Source of the DNA: Pirellulales bacterium
Lineage (GTDB): Bacteria; Planctomycetota; Planctomycetia; Pirellulales; Lacipirellulaceae
DNA length: 50,795 bases
NCBI GenBank assembly: GCA_028279215.1
Contig: JANQOF010000061.1
Coordinates: forward strand, 1-50,795
Reading direction: 5' to 3'
The position numbers and the translations under genes were made by a program. The notes under the pieces are model-generated. The model was given only the letters and a program-made list of their open reading frames with translations. It did no database searches and was not told the DNA's origin. How positions within the stretch are numbered: position 1 is the first letter of the stretch; each line of letters starts with the position of its first letter. This document shows positions 26,078 to 35,480 of this stretch, piece by piece.

Positions 26078-26755
26078 CTAGGTCCGCTCCCAACCGAAGG
26101 CGAACAGTTCGTCCAACACTTCGGCGATTTGGTCGCCCCCTCCAGCCAGGCGTAACTCGCATCCCACCAACAGTAGAAGGGCCAACCCTAGAATGGCCAG
26201 TGCTGGCGGATGGGGGCCAACTTCAACTGTGCGCAGATTGGCGCGTAGTTGGCGGGCCAGCTTGTGCCAACCTTGGAGGTTCTGACGTGGTCCGCTCGAA
26301 TTGAGCGACGTGTTTCTCAGCAGCGCGAAGCCGTCGACGTAGAGTTGCACGCCCAGACGCGGCAACACCAGGCAATCTCCTGCCCAACGGTACGTCGCGT
26401 CGACCGTGCCGGCCGCATCGGACAGTATCGGGCGCAACTCGTCGGGCGTCATGTTGTAGACAACTAACCGTGGGCGTGAGACCATTGCAGCAAGCGCAAT
26501 CCATAGCAGATAAAACGCAACCAACAGCCCCCAGATGTAATTTAGGAATTGTGTGGTCGCCAACTCCGGGCGGAATAGTTCGATAGGGCCAACGAACACA
26601 AGCCCCAGGAGGCCGATACCGAGCGCCGATATGTCGCACGCCCCGCTAGTGAGGAGAGGTCGGCGGCGACAATTCACCCAACCCACGACCGCCAGGTAGG
26701 CGGCCAACGGAATGACGGCAATCGCGAATCGAACAGGATCCACTAGATGGAGCAT
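26078..26755 (-). CDS. Small membrane protein, unknown function
   Basis: 225 residues. Hydrophobic segments near 8-26, 45-60 and 68-92 and one around 184-198 suggest an integral membrane protein with a soluble middle. That middle has a stretch MTPDELRPILSDAAGTVDAT and later QNLQGWHKLARQLRANLR. No family is recognised with certainty. It begins 3 bases after the stop of the 141-residue membrane protein gene (26759-27184), so the two are almost certainly co-transcribed and may act together. Confidence 0.72.
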   Translation of the reverse strand: MLHLVDPVRFAIAVIPLAAYLAVVGWVNCRRRPLLTSGACDISALGIGLLGLVFVGPIELFRPELATTQFLNYIWGLLVAFYLLWIALAAMVSRPRLVVYNMTPDELRPILSDAAGTVDATYRWAGDCLVLPRLGVQLYVDGFALLRNTSLNSSGPRQNLQGWHKLARQLRANLRTVEVGPHPPALAILGLALLLLVGCELRLAGGGDQIAEVLDELFAFGWERT

Positions 26756-26758
26756 TGG

Positions 26759-27184
26759 CTATTGATCGGAGGTTGTAGTATTGCGTTGATCTGTTCGGTC
26801 TTGGACTGCGTGGAGCTCTTTCTCGAGCTTCGCTTGGAGCGACTCGGTACTTCGTCGCGCCTGGCGGACCCGTAGCCATACAGCGAACGCATCCACCATA
26901 GCCAGCAACAGCATGTAGCCGCATAAGGTTACCAAGAGTAACAAATACAGGGTAAACCAAATTGGTTCTGCGGGCACTAAAGGGCGTACGATCAGTAGCG
27001 CTCCGACCAAGCCAATGGTGCCGCTTGCGCGAACGCGCCGAAGATACTGTGCCCGAGCGGCACGTCGCTGGCGATCGTTGAGCTTGTTATCGGTTTCCGC
27101 AACTCGCCATGTTCGACGATGCGCGTCGAGCAGCAAACCCGATACGGCAAGCAAGATCAGTGCGATGATGGACAGCGGAGGCAA
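26759..27184 (-). CDS. Small membrane protein, unknown function
   Basis: About 141 residues. An N-terminal hydrophobic helix (LSIIALILLAVSGLLL), then a basic stretch (NDRQRRAARAQYLRRVRASG), two further hydrophobic segments (about 55-70 and 75-98) and a charged C-terminal helix. The start is uncertain: the longest frame with a usual start codon begins at the TTG at 27184, and no ATG is available upstream before the stop. It is paired with the membrane protein gene 3 bases downstream. It lies 50 bases after the M28 peptidase gene and could belong to the same transcript. Confidence 0.65.
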   Translation of the reverse strand: MPPLSIIALILLAVSGLLLDAHRRTWRVAETDNKLNDRQRRAARAQYLRRVRASGTIGLVGALLIVRPLVPAEPIWFTLYLLLLVTLCGYMLLLAMVDAFAVWLRVRQARRSTESLQAKLEKELHAVQDRTDQRNTTTSDQ

Positions 27185-27234
27185 GCGACCACTCTCGCGG
27201 AGTTCCAGGCGTCCGAAGTACTAACGAAAAGCAA

Positions 27235-28353
27235 CTATTGCTGTTTCGGTTGTAGCGACTTCAGCCACTCCAGTACAACCCAGCCGACTTTGGCGAGTGA
27301 GTCGCCCGAGCAATTCGCTGGGATGTCTTTCTCCGTGTGCCAATAACTTCCGGGATGGCCGAACGGCGCGTCGGGGTACTCGGCGTCAATGATATCGCAG
27401 GAGGGTATTCTTGCGATGTTTCTTAGCGGCAAGTGGTCGTCTTTGATAAAGCCCTCCACCGGACCACTCTTGCTGCGGGGAACAAACTCCTCGACGCCGA
27501 GCCGGGCCGCCGTTCGCCAAATATCGAGCACGAGTGGGCGTGTGTCGGGCCAACTCATGCTATACCGTTCCTGCAACAATTCAAGATCGGTATCCCCAAC
27601 CATATCAAGCAAGACACCCCACCGATATTGGTGAGGCGGAGGATTGTCGCGGTAGTCTTCGGCAAAGAAGATGCTGCCTAGAAAGTACTCGCCGCGTTCG
27701 CCTCGAAAGCCATCGAAATACACCAGTTCCTCGGCATCGAACAACACCATATCGACGCCAACTTCGAGGTCGGCATCGGGTAAATAGTTCGCAATCTCCA
27801 TCAGCGCAGCCACGCCGCTCGCGCCGTCGTTGGCTCCGACGAAGGTTCCCTCGCGGCGCCGCCGAGGGTTGGGGTCGCGATCGGGTAGTGGGCGGGTGTC
27901 GTAATGGGCGCACAGTAGCACGCGGTCTGTGGTCTCCGGATGCCAACGGGCGATGAGATTGGCACAGCGCACCCGTTTGCCGGTTAAGGGATGCGCAATC
28001 AAGAACTCCTGCAACTCGACCTCGGCGCCGCGATCCTCAAAGAACTTCACCAGCATCGCCCGCTGCCGTGTCATGCCGCGAGTGCCGCTTGCCCGCGAAC
28101 CGAGTTTGCAGAGTTGGGAGAGGTAGGCGAATGCTCGTTCGCCGTTGAGCGGGTTCTCGGCAGTCGGCCGCGCAGTGACCGGCATCTGATCAGACTGGTT
28201 GCCCTCGGCTGCCGCAGCAGCGGCAGCCACGTCGGCGGATGTCGTTGATTGGCGCTCGCTGCCATTGCATCCAGCATGCCCCAACAGCAGTGCGCCACTG
28301 CAAAGGACAATATGGGTTAATCCAAAGGCCAGTCGCGAGGCACGAGTCTTCAT
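27235..28353 (-). CDS. M28-family lipoprotein, glutaminyl-cyclase-like
   Basis: 372 residues. Residues 1-29 form a lipoprotein signal ending in LGHAGC. The body has the M28 zinc-peptidase/glutaminyl cyclase fold. CAHYDTRP (149-155) is the first metal-site motif. Asp176 (GANDGASG), Glu208-Glu209 (DAEE) and His339 (SYWHT) are the likely zinc ligands and catalytic acid. DMVGD at 250-254 and DDHLPL at 305-310 follow. The Trp-His pair at 338-339 and the D/E-E/H ligand set fit bacterial and animal-type glutaminyl cyclases (pyroglutamate formation) as well as aminopeptidases; sequence alone does not separate them. It acts outside the cytoplasm, probably anchored to a membrane. It follows the TlpA-like gene by 60 bases. 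Confidence 0.85.
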   Translation of the reverse strand: MKTRASRLAFGLTHIVLCSGALLLGHAGCNGSERQSTTSADVAAAAAAAEGNQSDQMPVTARPTAENPLNGERAFAYLSQLCKLGSRASGTRGMTRQRAMLVKFFEDRGAEVELQEFLIAHPLTGKRVRCANLIARWHPETTDRVLLCAHYDTRPLPDRDPNPRRRREGTFVGANDGASGVAALMEIANYLPDADLEVGVDMVLFDAEELVYFDGFRGERGEYFLGSIFFAEDYRDNPPPHQYRWGVLLDMVGDTDLELLQERYSMSWPDTRPLVLDIWRTAARLGVEEFVPRSKSGPVEGFIKDDHLPLRNIARIPSCDIIDAEYPDAPFGHPGSYWHTEKDIPANCSGDSLAKVGWVVLEWLKSLQPKQQ

Positions 28354-28413
28354 GCGCCTATTCTAGCGACGAGAGCCAATCTGGACGACCGCAGAGTGCA
28401 TTGAAGGCAAGAC

Positions 28414-29637
28414 TTATGGAGCTACAGATACGGTTGTGGCGTCGTCGCTCGCATCGGTACTGGTGGCGCTGTCGACGGGTGGCTCCGGCGGCCCCAGTAG
28501 GTCGCTAAGGGCCTGTTCAAGTGCTGGTCCGCGGAGATTCATGCTCACGGCATTGCCATCTTGATCGACCAAGATGGCGCGTGGAATGCCGTTGATGGCG
28601 TATTTCTCCGCCATGGGGTGTTGCCATCCGTTGGCCGACTCATCGGCACTGTACAGCGTTTGCCACGGAATACTGCGGGCCTCCCAGAAGTTCTCGACGG
28701 CCTCCTTTTCGGTGTCGAGACTGATGCCAAGTACGTCGAATCCCTTACCGTGGTAGGCTTCATAGGCTTTCAGTACATTAGGCAACTCCGCGATGCACGG
28801 TCCGCACCAGGTTGCCCAGTAGTCAACCAGCACAACTTTGCCGCGGTACGCCTCCCAATTGACGGGGTCGCCACTTAATAGCGTGCCCTCAACTTCCATT
28901 TTGTTGCCAGGAAGCTGCAGCCGACGAACTAGGCCCTCAAGGCGCGGGATACGTTCAGCGATTGCTGGATCCTCCACTTGTCCTAGGTCTTGCAGCACCT
29001 GTTTGATGACCGCTGCAATCCTCGCGGCTTCGGGTGTCTCGGCAACCGAGTCGGCCAGCTTCATCAAAGCAACTACGCTGCTCGGATCGACGTTGTTGCC
29101 CGAAGTACCGGCGCGAATCTCGTCGAGCACTGCCTCGCGCTCGTTCTCGCTCAAGCGCGACCACGAGCCAATCTTCAGATCGAACAACGCACGCTTGGCG
29201 AACTGCTGGATTTCAGGCTGTGGATCACTGGCAGCTTGGTTCAAAAAGGTCTGTAATTGCTCGCGAGCTTCGGGCAAGCCCATCGCTTCCAATCGACGAT
29301 GGAGCATTACTCGCCATCCAGCCGCTTGTTCACGTTGTTCAACGTTGGCGCCGGATGCCGTGTAGATTCGATCTGCTGCCTGATCAAGTGACCGGAACAT
29401 TCGCACCGCATCTTCGCGAGTCTTGGGCTGCATACGCTGCGGACCGGTCTGCAGGTATTCGAACAGTTCGTCGACCGTTCCATCGGGCACCTGGTAGGGA
29501 TCTACATCTTCAGCTTCGCTCTCAGCGTCGGCAGTGGCTTGCTCCTGGGCGACAGCGTCGGCCGCCATCGTGTAGCTGACGACCATCAAGGCAATCAGCG
29601 GACATTCGATCCAATACGACGACGGGCGAAGTGACAT
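28414..29637 (-). CDS. Exported TlpA-like thioredoxin-fold protein
   Basis: 407 residues. An N-terminal signal (hydrophobic 12-24, likely cleavage after AADAVA) exports it. Residues 40-235 form a helical region of unknown type. From about 245 a redoxin domain begins, with VVLVDYWATWCGPCIAELP carrying the active CxxC (Cys278, Cys281), the central GFDVLGISLDTEKEAVENF, and the cis-Pro loop YAINGIPRAILVD. TlpA/ResA-like proteins reduce or shuffle disulphides in the periplasm, often in cytochrome maturation; planctomycetes have many copies of unknown use. The M28 protein gene follows 60 bases later. A 268-base gap upstream, holding no gene, probably carries the promoter. Confidence 0.88.
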   Translation of the reverse strand: MSLRPSSYWIECPLIALMVVSYTMAADAVAQEQATADAESEAEDVDPYQVPDGTVDELFEYLQTGPQRMQPKTREDAVRMFRSLDQAADRIYTASGANVEQREQAAGWRVMLHRRLEAMGLPEAREQLQTFLNQAASDPQPEIQQFAKRALFDLKIGSWSRLSENEREAVLDEIRAGTSGNNVDPSSVVALMKLADSVAETPEAARIAAVIKQVLQDLGQVEDPAIAERIPRLEGLVRRLQLPGNKMEVEGTLLSGDPVNWEAYRGKVVLVDYWATWCGPCIAELPNVLKAYEAYHGKGFDVLGISLDTEKEAVENFWEARSIPWQTLYSADESANGWQHPMAEKYAINGIPRAILVDQDGNAVSMNLRGPALEQALSDLLGPPEPPVDSATSTDASDDATTVSVAP

Positions 29638-29905
29638 GGTACGGCCTGCTTTCTACAGTTCTTGACCAAGACACGCGGCTCAACACGCGAGGGGCAATCG
29701 CGCGCCTGCGAAGCGTGCTATCGGGGGTGGGTTCAACGTGTGGCGGTCCAGATTCGCCTGACGTTTTTGTTGGGAGGGTGAGGAAGCCGCCGTGCCCTCG
29801 ATACTGGTGGTGGGCGAGCTGTCCACCAACTCCGGACAGTTTAGTGTGCGAAGGGCCGAAAATGCAAGCGAATCGTGCACAACAGTCGGCCAACGGTAGC
29901 GCTCT

Positions 29906-30811
29906 TCACACATTGGTCGCCGGACCGACGCCGTGAAACTCGGAAATAAGCCGCCAAGCCTCCTCTGGGGTCTCGGCGAACGAGATCAAGTCGAGGTGCT
30001 CGTCGGCGATTACGCCCTCGTCTGCTAGCTGCTGGAAGTTGATGATCGACTCCCAGTACTTGCGGCCGTAAAGGATGATCGGAATTGCCTGCATGCGGCC
30101 GGTTTGCCTCAAACAAAGCGTGTTGAACAGCTCGTCTAGCGTGCCGTAGCCGCCCGGAAACACGACCAAAGCCGCAGCTCGAAGGATAAAATGGAACTTC
30201 CGCATGGCAAAATAGTGAAACTGGAAGCACAGCTCGGGCGTGATGTACGGGTTGGGTTCCTGTTCGTGAGGCAGTTCGATATTGAGTCCGACGTTCTTGG
30301 CGCCAACTTCGAACGCCCCGCGGTTAGCCGCTTCCATGATGCCCGGCCCTCCGCCGGTGGTTACCACGAACTCGCATCGTCCATCCACCTGGCAGGTACT
30401 CGAGACCATTTTGGCGAACCCGCGGGCGTGATCGTAATAGTAGCTTTTGGCAAGTTGCGCTTCGCTGCGCGCGAGCGCCCGCTGCAACCGCTCGTCGTCT
30501 GGTGCTTCTTCGAGGTCGCGTTTGGCCGCAGCGACGCGCTCTTCGGCTTCCTCCTGTGGGACGATTTGCGTGCCACCGAAGACGACGATCGTGGTTTCGA
30601 TACCGTGGTCGCGCAACAGTTGTTCGGTCTTCTGCAGCTCCAGCTGCATCCGCACGGGCCGCTGTTCGGAGCGCTTGAGAAAGTCGACGTCGTACTCGGC
30701 CAGCTTGTAGCTCGGCGAGCTTAGAATCGCTTGTCGATTGCGTTCGACGGCCGCGGATAGGTCGTCGCGATGAGCGTCGAGGGAAAATTCGTCAGCGTGA
30801 TGCTTGGACAT
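29906..30811 (-). CDS. LOG-family nucleotide phosphoribohydrolase-like protein
   Basis: 301 residues. The Rossmann-type LOG/TIGR00730 signatures are VTTGGGPGIMEAANRGAF (about 150-167) and FPGGYGTLDELF (about 218-229), the PGGxGTxxE motif used by LOG enzymes to hydrolyse nucleoside 5'-monophosphates (cytokinin-type or AMP) to base and ribose 5-phosphate. Older annotations call such proteins lysine decarboxylases, which is not supported. It has about 70 extra N-terminal residues and a helical insertion (85-130) compared with short LOG proteins, so it belongs to the larger bacterial class whose substrate is less certain. It lies 64 bases after the metallo-hydrolase gene. Confidence 0.9.
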   Translation of the reverse strand: MSKHHADEFSLDAHRDDLSAAVERNRQAILSSPSYKLAEYDVDFLKRSEQRPVRMQLELQKTEQLLRDHGIETTIVVFGGTQIVPQEEAEERVAAAKRDLEEAPDDERLQRALARSEAQLAKSYYYDHARGFAKMVSSTCQVDGRCEFVVTTGGGPGIMEAANRGAFEVGAKNVGLNIELPHEQEPNPYITPELCFQFHYFAMRKFHFILRAAALVVFPGGYGTLDELFNTLCLRQTGRMQAIPIILYGRKYWESIINFQQLADEGVIADEHLDLISFAETPEEAWRLISEFHGVGPATNV

Positions 30812-30875
30812 GAGAATCGAGTCTGTGTGAGTGAGTAAGGCGGTCGAATCACGAGTCGCCGAAAAGTCTTCTGAG

Positions 30876-32264
30876 CTAGTCTAGCGTATGTACATCCCCT
30901 AAGTCGGGTACGATCGGCCGCCAGCCTCGTTCGGCCTGGAGTGTGTCGGCAAATGCCTCTGCACTATCAGGCTCACCGTGGGTCAGAAATACGTGTTGTG
31001 GATCGTTCTTTAGGCCACCCAGCCATCGCAAGAGGCCGCCACGGTCGGCGTGCCCACTGAGGCCCGGAACTTTTTCGACTGCCGCGTGTACGGGCACGTC
31101 TATGCCGTGCATGCGGATTGTGGGGGCTCCTTGCTCAAGGGCTCGGCCCCGTGTGCCAACCGCCATGTAGCCGCCAAGCACGACCGTGTTCCGTTTGTCG
31201 GGTAGCCGGCGTTTTAGGTGATGCAATATCCGCCCTGCGGTCATCATGCCGCTTGAGGAAATGATTACCGCCGGTCCTTCCACGTTGTTCAGCGCTTTCG
31301 ATTCATCGACGCTACGACAGAGATGGACAGCCGGACCGCCAAGAACGGGGCGGTCACCACAAAGCTCGCCTTCGGAGAGGTCGTGGTCGGCGGAGTGTTC
31401 GCGGTAGATGTCCGTGGCATTGCACGACATGGGACTATCGAGATAGATCGGGAGGTCGGGGATCTTGCCCTCGCACTTAAGCACCTGCATTAGATAAATG
31501 AGTTGCTGTGCTCGCCCCACGGCAAAGGAGGCCATGAGAATCACGCCGCCTCGCTTGACGGCGCGGTTGAACACTTCGGCCAAGCCATCTGACAGGTCGG
31601 CCTCGGGGTGATCGCGGTTACCGTATGTGCTTTCACACACTAGCACGTCGCACTCGGGTGGCGCGACCGGGTCGTGGTACAGCGGTCCGTCGTAACGGCC
31701 AATGTCGCCCGAGAACAAGATGCGGAGCGCCGGCTCGCGATTGCGGACTTCGACTTCGATCATGTTCGAGCCAAGCAAATGGCCGGCGTCGTGAAACCGT
31801 GCCCAAATCGGCCCCGCGACGTGATGCCACTCTTCACGCTGCACTTCGCGAAGCAGTTTGACGGTAGTGAGTACGTCCTTGCCCTCGTACAGCGGCAACG
31901 CGGGATGGTGTTTCGAGAAGCCCTTCTTGTTGGCGTAGGCCGCGTCGTGCTCTTGGATCTTTGCCGAGTCGAGCATGATCAACTCGGCCAACTTCGCCGT
32001 CGCCGGCGTACACATGATGCGGCGGTTGAATCCTTCCTTCACCACGCGAGGCAGATAGCCAACGTGATCGAGGTGCGCGTGGGTCAACACCACCGCATCG
32101 AGCGATTTGATGTCGAACGGCGTCGGTTCCCAGTTCTTCAGCCGCAGTTTCTTGAGCCCTTGAAACATCCCACAGTCGACAAGCACGCGAGCCCCGTCGG
32201 CCTCAAGCAGATACTTTGATCCAGTGACCGTCCGAGCAGCACCGTGAAAAGCGAGTTGAGTCAT
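30876..32264 (-). CDS. Beta-CASP metallo-beta-lactamase-fold hydrolase (RNase-like)
   Basis: 462 residues from the ATG at 32264. The zinc-binding HxHxDH motif is THAHLDH (61-67). Further metal and beta-CASP elements are DAGHLLGSNMIEVEV, FSGDIGRYDGPL, CESTYGNRDH, the central SSSGMMTAGRILHHLKRRL, and the late Sx-G-H motif VPGLSGHADRGGLLRW. The last His is in LTHGEPDSA. This set identifies the CPSF/YSH1-like bacterial branch, thought to be RNA endo- or exonucleases. The closest description is an RNA-processing nuclease of unknown targets, in the cytoplasm. The LOG gene follows 64 bases later. Confidence 0.92.
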   Translation of the reverse strand: MTQLAFHGAARTVTGSKYLLEADGARVLVDCGMFQGLKKLRLKNWEPTPFDIKSLDAVVLTHAHLDHVGYLPRVVKEGFNRRIMCTPATAKLAELIMLDSAKIQEHDAAYANKKGFSKHHPALPLYEGKDVLTTVKLLREVQREEWHHVAGPIWARFHDAGHLLGSNMIEVEVRNREPALRILFSGDIGRYDGPLYHDPVAPPECDVLVCESTYGNRDHPEADLSDGLAEVFNRAVKRGGVILMASFAVGRAQQLIYLMQVLKCEGKIPDLPIYLDSPMSCNATDIYREHSADHDLSEGELCGDRPVLGGPAVHLCRSVDESKALNNVEGPAVIISSSGMMTAGRILHHLKRRLPDKRNTVVLGGYMAVGTRGRALEQGAPTIRMHGIDVPVHAAVEKVPGLSGHADRGGLLRWLGGLKNDPQHVFLTHGEPDSAEAFADTLQAERGWRPIVPDLGDVHTLD

Positions 32265-32425
32265 GAATGGGAGCAATCAAGAGTCAGGGGATCAAACCTG
32301 GGCGCGAACAAAATCATACGCGACCGACTGGATGAGTCACCATAGAGACACAGAGGATACTGACGTTCTTGGCAACGGACGGACACAGATTGGCACGAGC
32401 GCATCGACTAGCACGAGCAGTCAGT

Positions 32426-32779
32426 CTAACCCATCCCTAGGGCAAGCGCCAGTAGGACGAAGACAGCGGCTGTGGCGACTTCGACCAGTGGGTATTTGGG
32501 CGAGATCGCTTGGCCGCAGTCGTAACACTTGCCTCGGAGCATCAACCAGCCCAGTACTGGCAAGTTGTGCCAAGGGCGAATCGCGTGCTGGCACTTGGGG
32601 CAATGCGACCCCGGCCAGACGACGCTTTCCTTTCGCGGCAAGCGGTACATCACCACATTCAAAAAACTCCCCACGCACCCGCCTAGAAAAGCAACAAACA
32701 CTATCACGATCCACCATTGGGTGGTGTTCATCGATAACGAATCGGCAAGCGGCATTTGTAGTGCGATTTGCGTCGTCAA
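32426..32779 (-). CDS. Stand-alone prepilin-peptidase N-terminal domain protein
   Basis: Up to 117 residues. It matches only the N-terminal domain of prepilin peptidase/N-methyltransferase: a first membrane helix, [19 protein letters not shown], then CPKCQ and CYDCG, a zinc-type pair of CxxC motifs, and [20 protein letters not shown]. The C-terminal aspartyl protease half (with GxGD) is missing, and the 161 bases downstream encode nothing like it. The start is uncertain: a TTG at 32779 overlaps the UbiD stop, while ATGs lie at 32755 and 32731. It may be a single-domain protein or a relic. If functional, it cannot cleave prepilins alone. Confidence 0.75.
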   Translation of the reverse strand: MTTQIALQMPLADSLSMNTTQWWIVIVFVAFLGGCVGSFLNVVMYRLPRKESVVWPGSHCPKCQHAIRPWHNLPVLGWLMLRGKCYDCGQAISPKYPLVEVATAAVFVLLALALGMG

Positions 32780-34641
32780 AACAATCCTTCAAGCGGTCCG
32801 CCTTTTGCCGCTAGCGCCTCGATCCGCTGTGTGACGTTGGGGTCCTCCTCCAAGGCGGGCGCGTGATGCGGCTTGATGCGGGCGTCGAACACCAGCGCCC
32901 CGCGACAGCCCCAGTGCTTGTTATGCACAAATGCCTCAATCCCGTCGATATCGACCGCCGGGTTGGTTCGCGTGAAGGTGACCCAAAGGAAGTTGCGTAG
33001 CGACTCGGCGACAAACCCCGGATCGTCGACGATCAACACCATCCGAAAGCGATTGATCGAATCGCCCGCAGAGAACGCTTCGCAGAAACGGCGTACGTCA
33101 TCGCTGTGTGTTTGTTCCGCTGCCAGTTGGTGGTCGAATGTGGGAACACCGCCCGCAGGCCCACAGACCGCCAGGACGCCCGGCAGCACCAGTTGTGGGT
33201 CGCTGAATCCCTCGGGCAAGCGAAGGTCGCCGGGAATCTGTGTCGCCAGGTCAAATCGGGGGCGGCCTACGGCGGCCACGACCAGTTTGGAGCCCGCGTT
33301 TAAGTCGCCACCCGAGTAATCGAGCGTGTCGATAGTTGTTTCGGTGTGGAAGTGCAAATCGCGGGTCCAGTCGGCGCGGGCGAGGATGTGGGCAAAGAAC
33401 TGCTCGATATGGTGCGTGTCGAGTTGCGGGTTGTCTTCGGTTGCCGCAATCCAAAGGAACTTCGCAAGCGACAGCTGCCCTTGGCCGAGAATGGCGCACG
33501 CCTGCGTGAGCAGTTCTTGCGGGCGCTCGGCGTGGCGGAACGGCATGTAACGCTCGCTGCCAATTGCCAAGAGCAGCGGATGCACACCCGCGGCATCGAC
33601 CGCGTTGACTTGCTGAACGCCCGGCAGCACGGTGGGGATGATTGGCCCAGTTAGCTCGTGTATCAACTGCCCGAATACAGAGTCTTCCTGCGGCGGGCGG
33701 CCCACCACGGTGAACGGCCAGATGGCGTCGTGGCGGTGGTAAACATGCTCGACCTTCAACACCGGAAATGGATGTTGGAGTGAGTAGTAGCCCAAATGGT
33801 CGCCAAACGGGCCTTCGGGCTTGAGGACGTCGAGTTCGATGGTTCCACAGATGGCGAAGTCGGTATCGGCATGCACCGGCAGACCGTCGGGACGCCTAAC
33901 CATGCGGATGCGGCGGCCGCTAAGCGCGCCGGCGAACGTCAATTCACTCATTCCCTCGGGAAGCGGCATCACGGCCGCCAGACTCATCGCCGGCGGCCCA
34001 CCTACAAAGATATTCACGCGGAATGGCTTGCCAGACTCCATCGCCAAGCGTTGGTGGACGCCAATCGAGCGATGGATTTGATAATGCAGGCCGATCTCTT
34101 GATCTGGTTGATATTCATTGCCACCAAGCTGAATGCGATACATCCCGAGATTCGATTTCCCAAGCCCCGGCTTACGCACGTCCTCGGTATAAACCTGTGG
34201 CAGCGTGACGAACGGCCCGCCATCTTTCGGCCAACTTACCAACTGCGGAAGCTGGCTGATCGTGGTTTCGTGCCCCATCACGGGGCCATCGCCAACCATC
34301 TTGGGGAGCATCGTGAGTGCCGAGAGCGGTGCCGTTGCGTACTTGAGCGGTGCCCGCATGGCGCGTGTCGGATCGACCTTCAGTTCCACCAGGCGTTCGA
34401 CCGCTTCGTACGTGTCGCGAAACAGAAACTTGGCTCGCTCCATGGTTCCAAGCAGATTCGATACCATTGGAAACTTGCATCCGATCACATTGGCGAACAA
34501 CAGCGCCGGACCACCCGCTGCGCACACACGTCGATGGATGGCGGCGGCCTCGAGATTTGCGTCGATTGGCACGTCGATACACACCAGATGCCCATGGTGC
34601 TCAAGGTCGTCGACGCATTGGCGAAGAGAGCGGTGCTTCAT
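32776..34641 (-). CDS. UbiD-family decarboxylase
   Basis: 621 residues from the ATG at 34641. UbiD enzymes decarboxylate aromatic or alpha,beta-unsaturated acids using prenylated FMN. Conserved stretches include the N-terminal [20 protein letters not shown], the prFMN/Mn-site region [20 protein letters not shown] and the strongly conserved [12 protein letters not shown] with the catalytic Glu. The length is above that of E. coli UbiD (about 500 residues), as for long-form UbiDs. The usual partner UbiX, which makes prFMN, is not in the window. A role in quinone synthesis or in aromatic acid breakdown cannot be told apart. The downstream prepilin-peptidase-like gene overlaps or directly follows it. 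Confidence 0.92.
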   Translation of the reverse strand: MKHRSLRQCVDDLEHHGHLVCIDVPIDANLEAAAIHRRVCAAGGPALLFANVIGCKFPMVSNLLGTMERAKFLFRDTYEAVERLVELKVDPTRAMRAPLKYATAPLSALTMLPKMVGDGPVMGHETTISQLPQLVSWPKDGGPFVTLPQVYTEDVRKPGLGKSNLGMYRIQLGGNEYQPDQEIGLHYQIHRSIGVHQRLAMESGKPFRVNIFVGGPPAMSLAAVMPLPEGMSELTFAGALSGRRIRMVRRPDGLPVHADTDFAICGTIELDVLKPEGPFGDHLGYYSLQHPFPVLKVEHVYHRHDAIWPFTVVGRPPQEDSVFGQLIHELTGPIIPTVLPGVQQVNAVDAAGVHPLLLAIGSERYMPFRHAERPQELLTQACAILGQGQLSLAKFLWIAATEDNPQLDTHHIEQFFAHILARADWTRDLHFHTETTIDTLDYSGGDLNAGSKLVVAAVGRPRFDLATQIPGDLRLPEGFSDPQLVLPGVLAVCGPAGGVPTFDHQLAAEQTHSDDVRRFCEAFSAGDSINRFRMVLIVDDPGFVAESLRNFLWVTFTRTNPAVDIDGIEAFVHNKHWGCRGALVFDARIKPHHAPALEEDPNVTQRIEALAAKGGPLEGLF

Positions 34642-34731
34642 AGCAGGCGGCAAGTCCTCGGCGGCGGGTAGTACGTACTTTCATAGTAGCACCGCCCACC
34701 ACCTGCCGCCCACTGCCCACGGCTTACCGCC

Positions 34732-35346
34732 TTACACCTTTCGCCACAGCTTCATCCCGTCGCGACCGTGGAAACTTAGCAGTAGCGCCCCGGTGGCACA
34801 GCAATCCGCGAATAGCTCTTCGCTAAGCGCTTCCTCGCCCGGCCAGGGGTAACAGTACACCAGGTCGAAGTCGTCGGGTTCGAGATCCAAGTCGTCATAG
34901 GCGCTTGCCGCGTCGGTGCGAACCCAGTTGAAGTCGCCAGACAAGTCGAACAGGTCGACTTCATCGCCTGGAACAAAACTGCCGGCGGCAAACTCAGCTT
35001 CCACGGCGTGATCGCTGGCCAACTCGCGCGAGATTTCGACGAGTTCTTCTTCGATTTCAATCCCCACCGCGTCAAATCCTAGTTCGGCCGCCAGGCACGT
35101 GACCACTCCAACACCTGACCCCCACTCCACAAACCGATTGCCGGAGGCCAGTCGCATGGATGCAATCGTGGCTAGCGACTGATACGCCAGTACGAAGTCG
35201 CTTGGTACGAACGCTGCCACTGGCTGGTCGCGGTGCTCGAACTGAAAGTCGTCGATCCGCTCGTCGGCATCGTTTAGGAACTGCACGACGCGTTCTGGTA
35301 GGGCGATTGCCTGCGGACTGAATTCCAACGTTTTGAGTCGAGCCAT
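34732..35346 (-). CDS. Class I SAM-dependent methyltransferase-like protein
   Basis: 204 residues from the ATG at 35346; a longer frame to 35418 has no supporting features. Motif I of SAM methyltransferases is FVEWGSGVGVVTCLAAELG (about 71-89), followed by an acidic loop, VGIEIEEELVEISRELA, and the motif IV-like DFDLVYCYPWPGEEAL. The substrate is unknown. An N-terminal stretch of 60 residues and the acidic overall composition are the main other features. It precedes UbiD by 90 bases on the same strand and may be co-transcribed. It diverges from the Gfo/Idh/MocA gene at 35481. Confidence 0.78.
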   Translation of the reverse strand: MARLKTLEFSPQAIALPERVVQFLNDADERIDDFQFEHRDQPVAAFVPSDFVLAYQSLATIASMRLASGNRFVEWGSGVGVVTCLAAELGFDAVGIEIEEELVEISRELASDHAVEAEFAAGSFVPGDEVDLFDLSGDFNWVRTDAASAYDDLDLEPDDFDLVYCYPWPGEEALSEELFADCCATGALLLSFHGRDGMKLWRKV

Positions 35347-35480
35347 TGGTGTACCGTGGACGGGCGTCACGTGGTTGCAGCCGCTACGGGCGACGCAGTA
35401 TCTTGTAATCACCTCCATTATGCATCGCCGCCCGTCGTTGGCGGAACCCGTTACAGGCCAGTCGCGGAGAACACTCGTCT

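Noticed and set aside
25698-26162. Longer trigger factor frame starting at 26162
   Set aside because: It would be translated through the tRNA-Gly gene; the ATG at 25697 has a ribosome binding site and gives the normal N-terminus.
29906-30811. Lysine decarboxylase annotation for the LOG-family gene
   Set aside because: The PGGxGTxxE motif belongs to LOG phosphoribohydrolases; no PLP-binding lysine decarboxylase features are present.
32265-32425. Missing C-terminal half of the prepilin peptidase by frameshift
   Set aside because: None of the three frames downstream of the stop gives the GxGD motif or membrane helices expected of the protease half.
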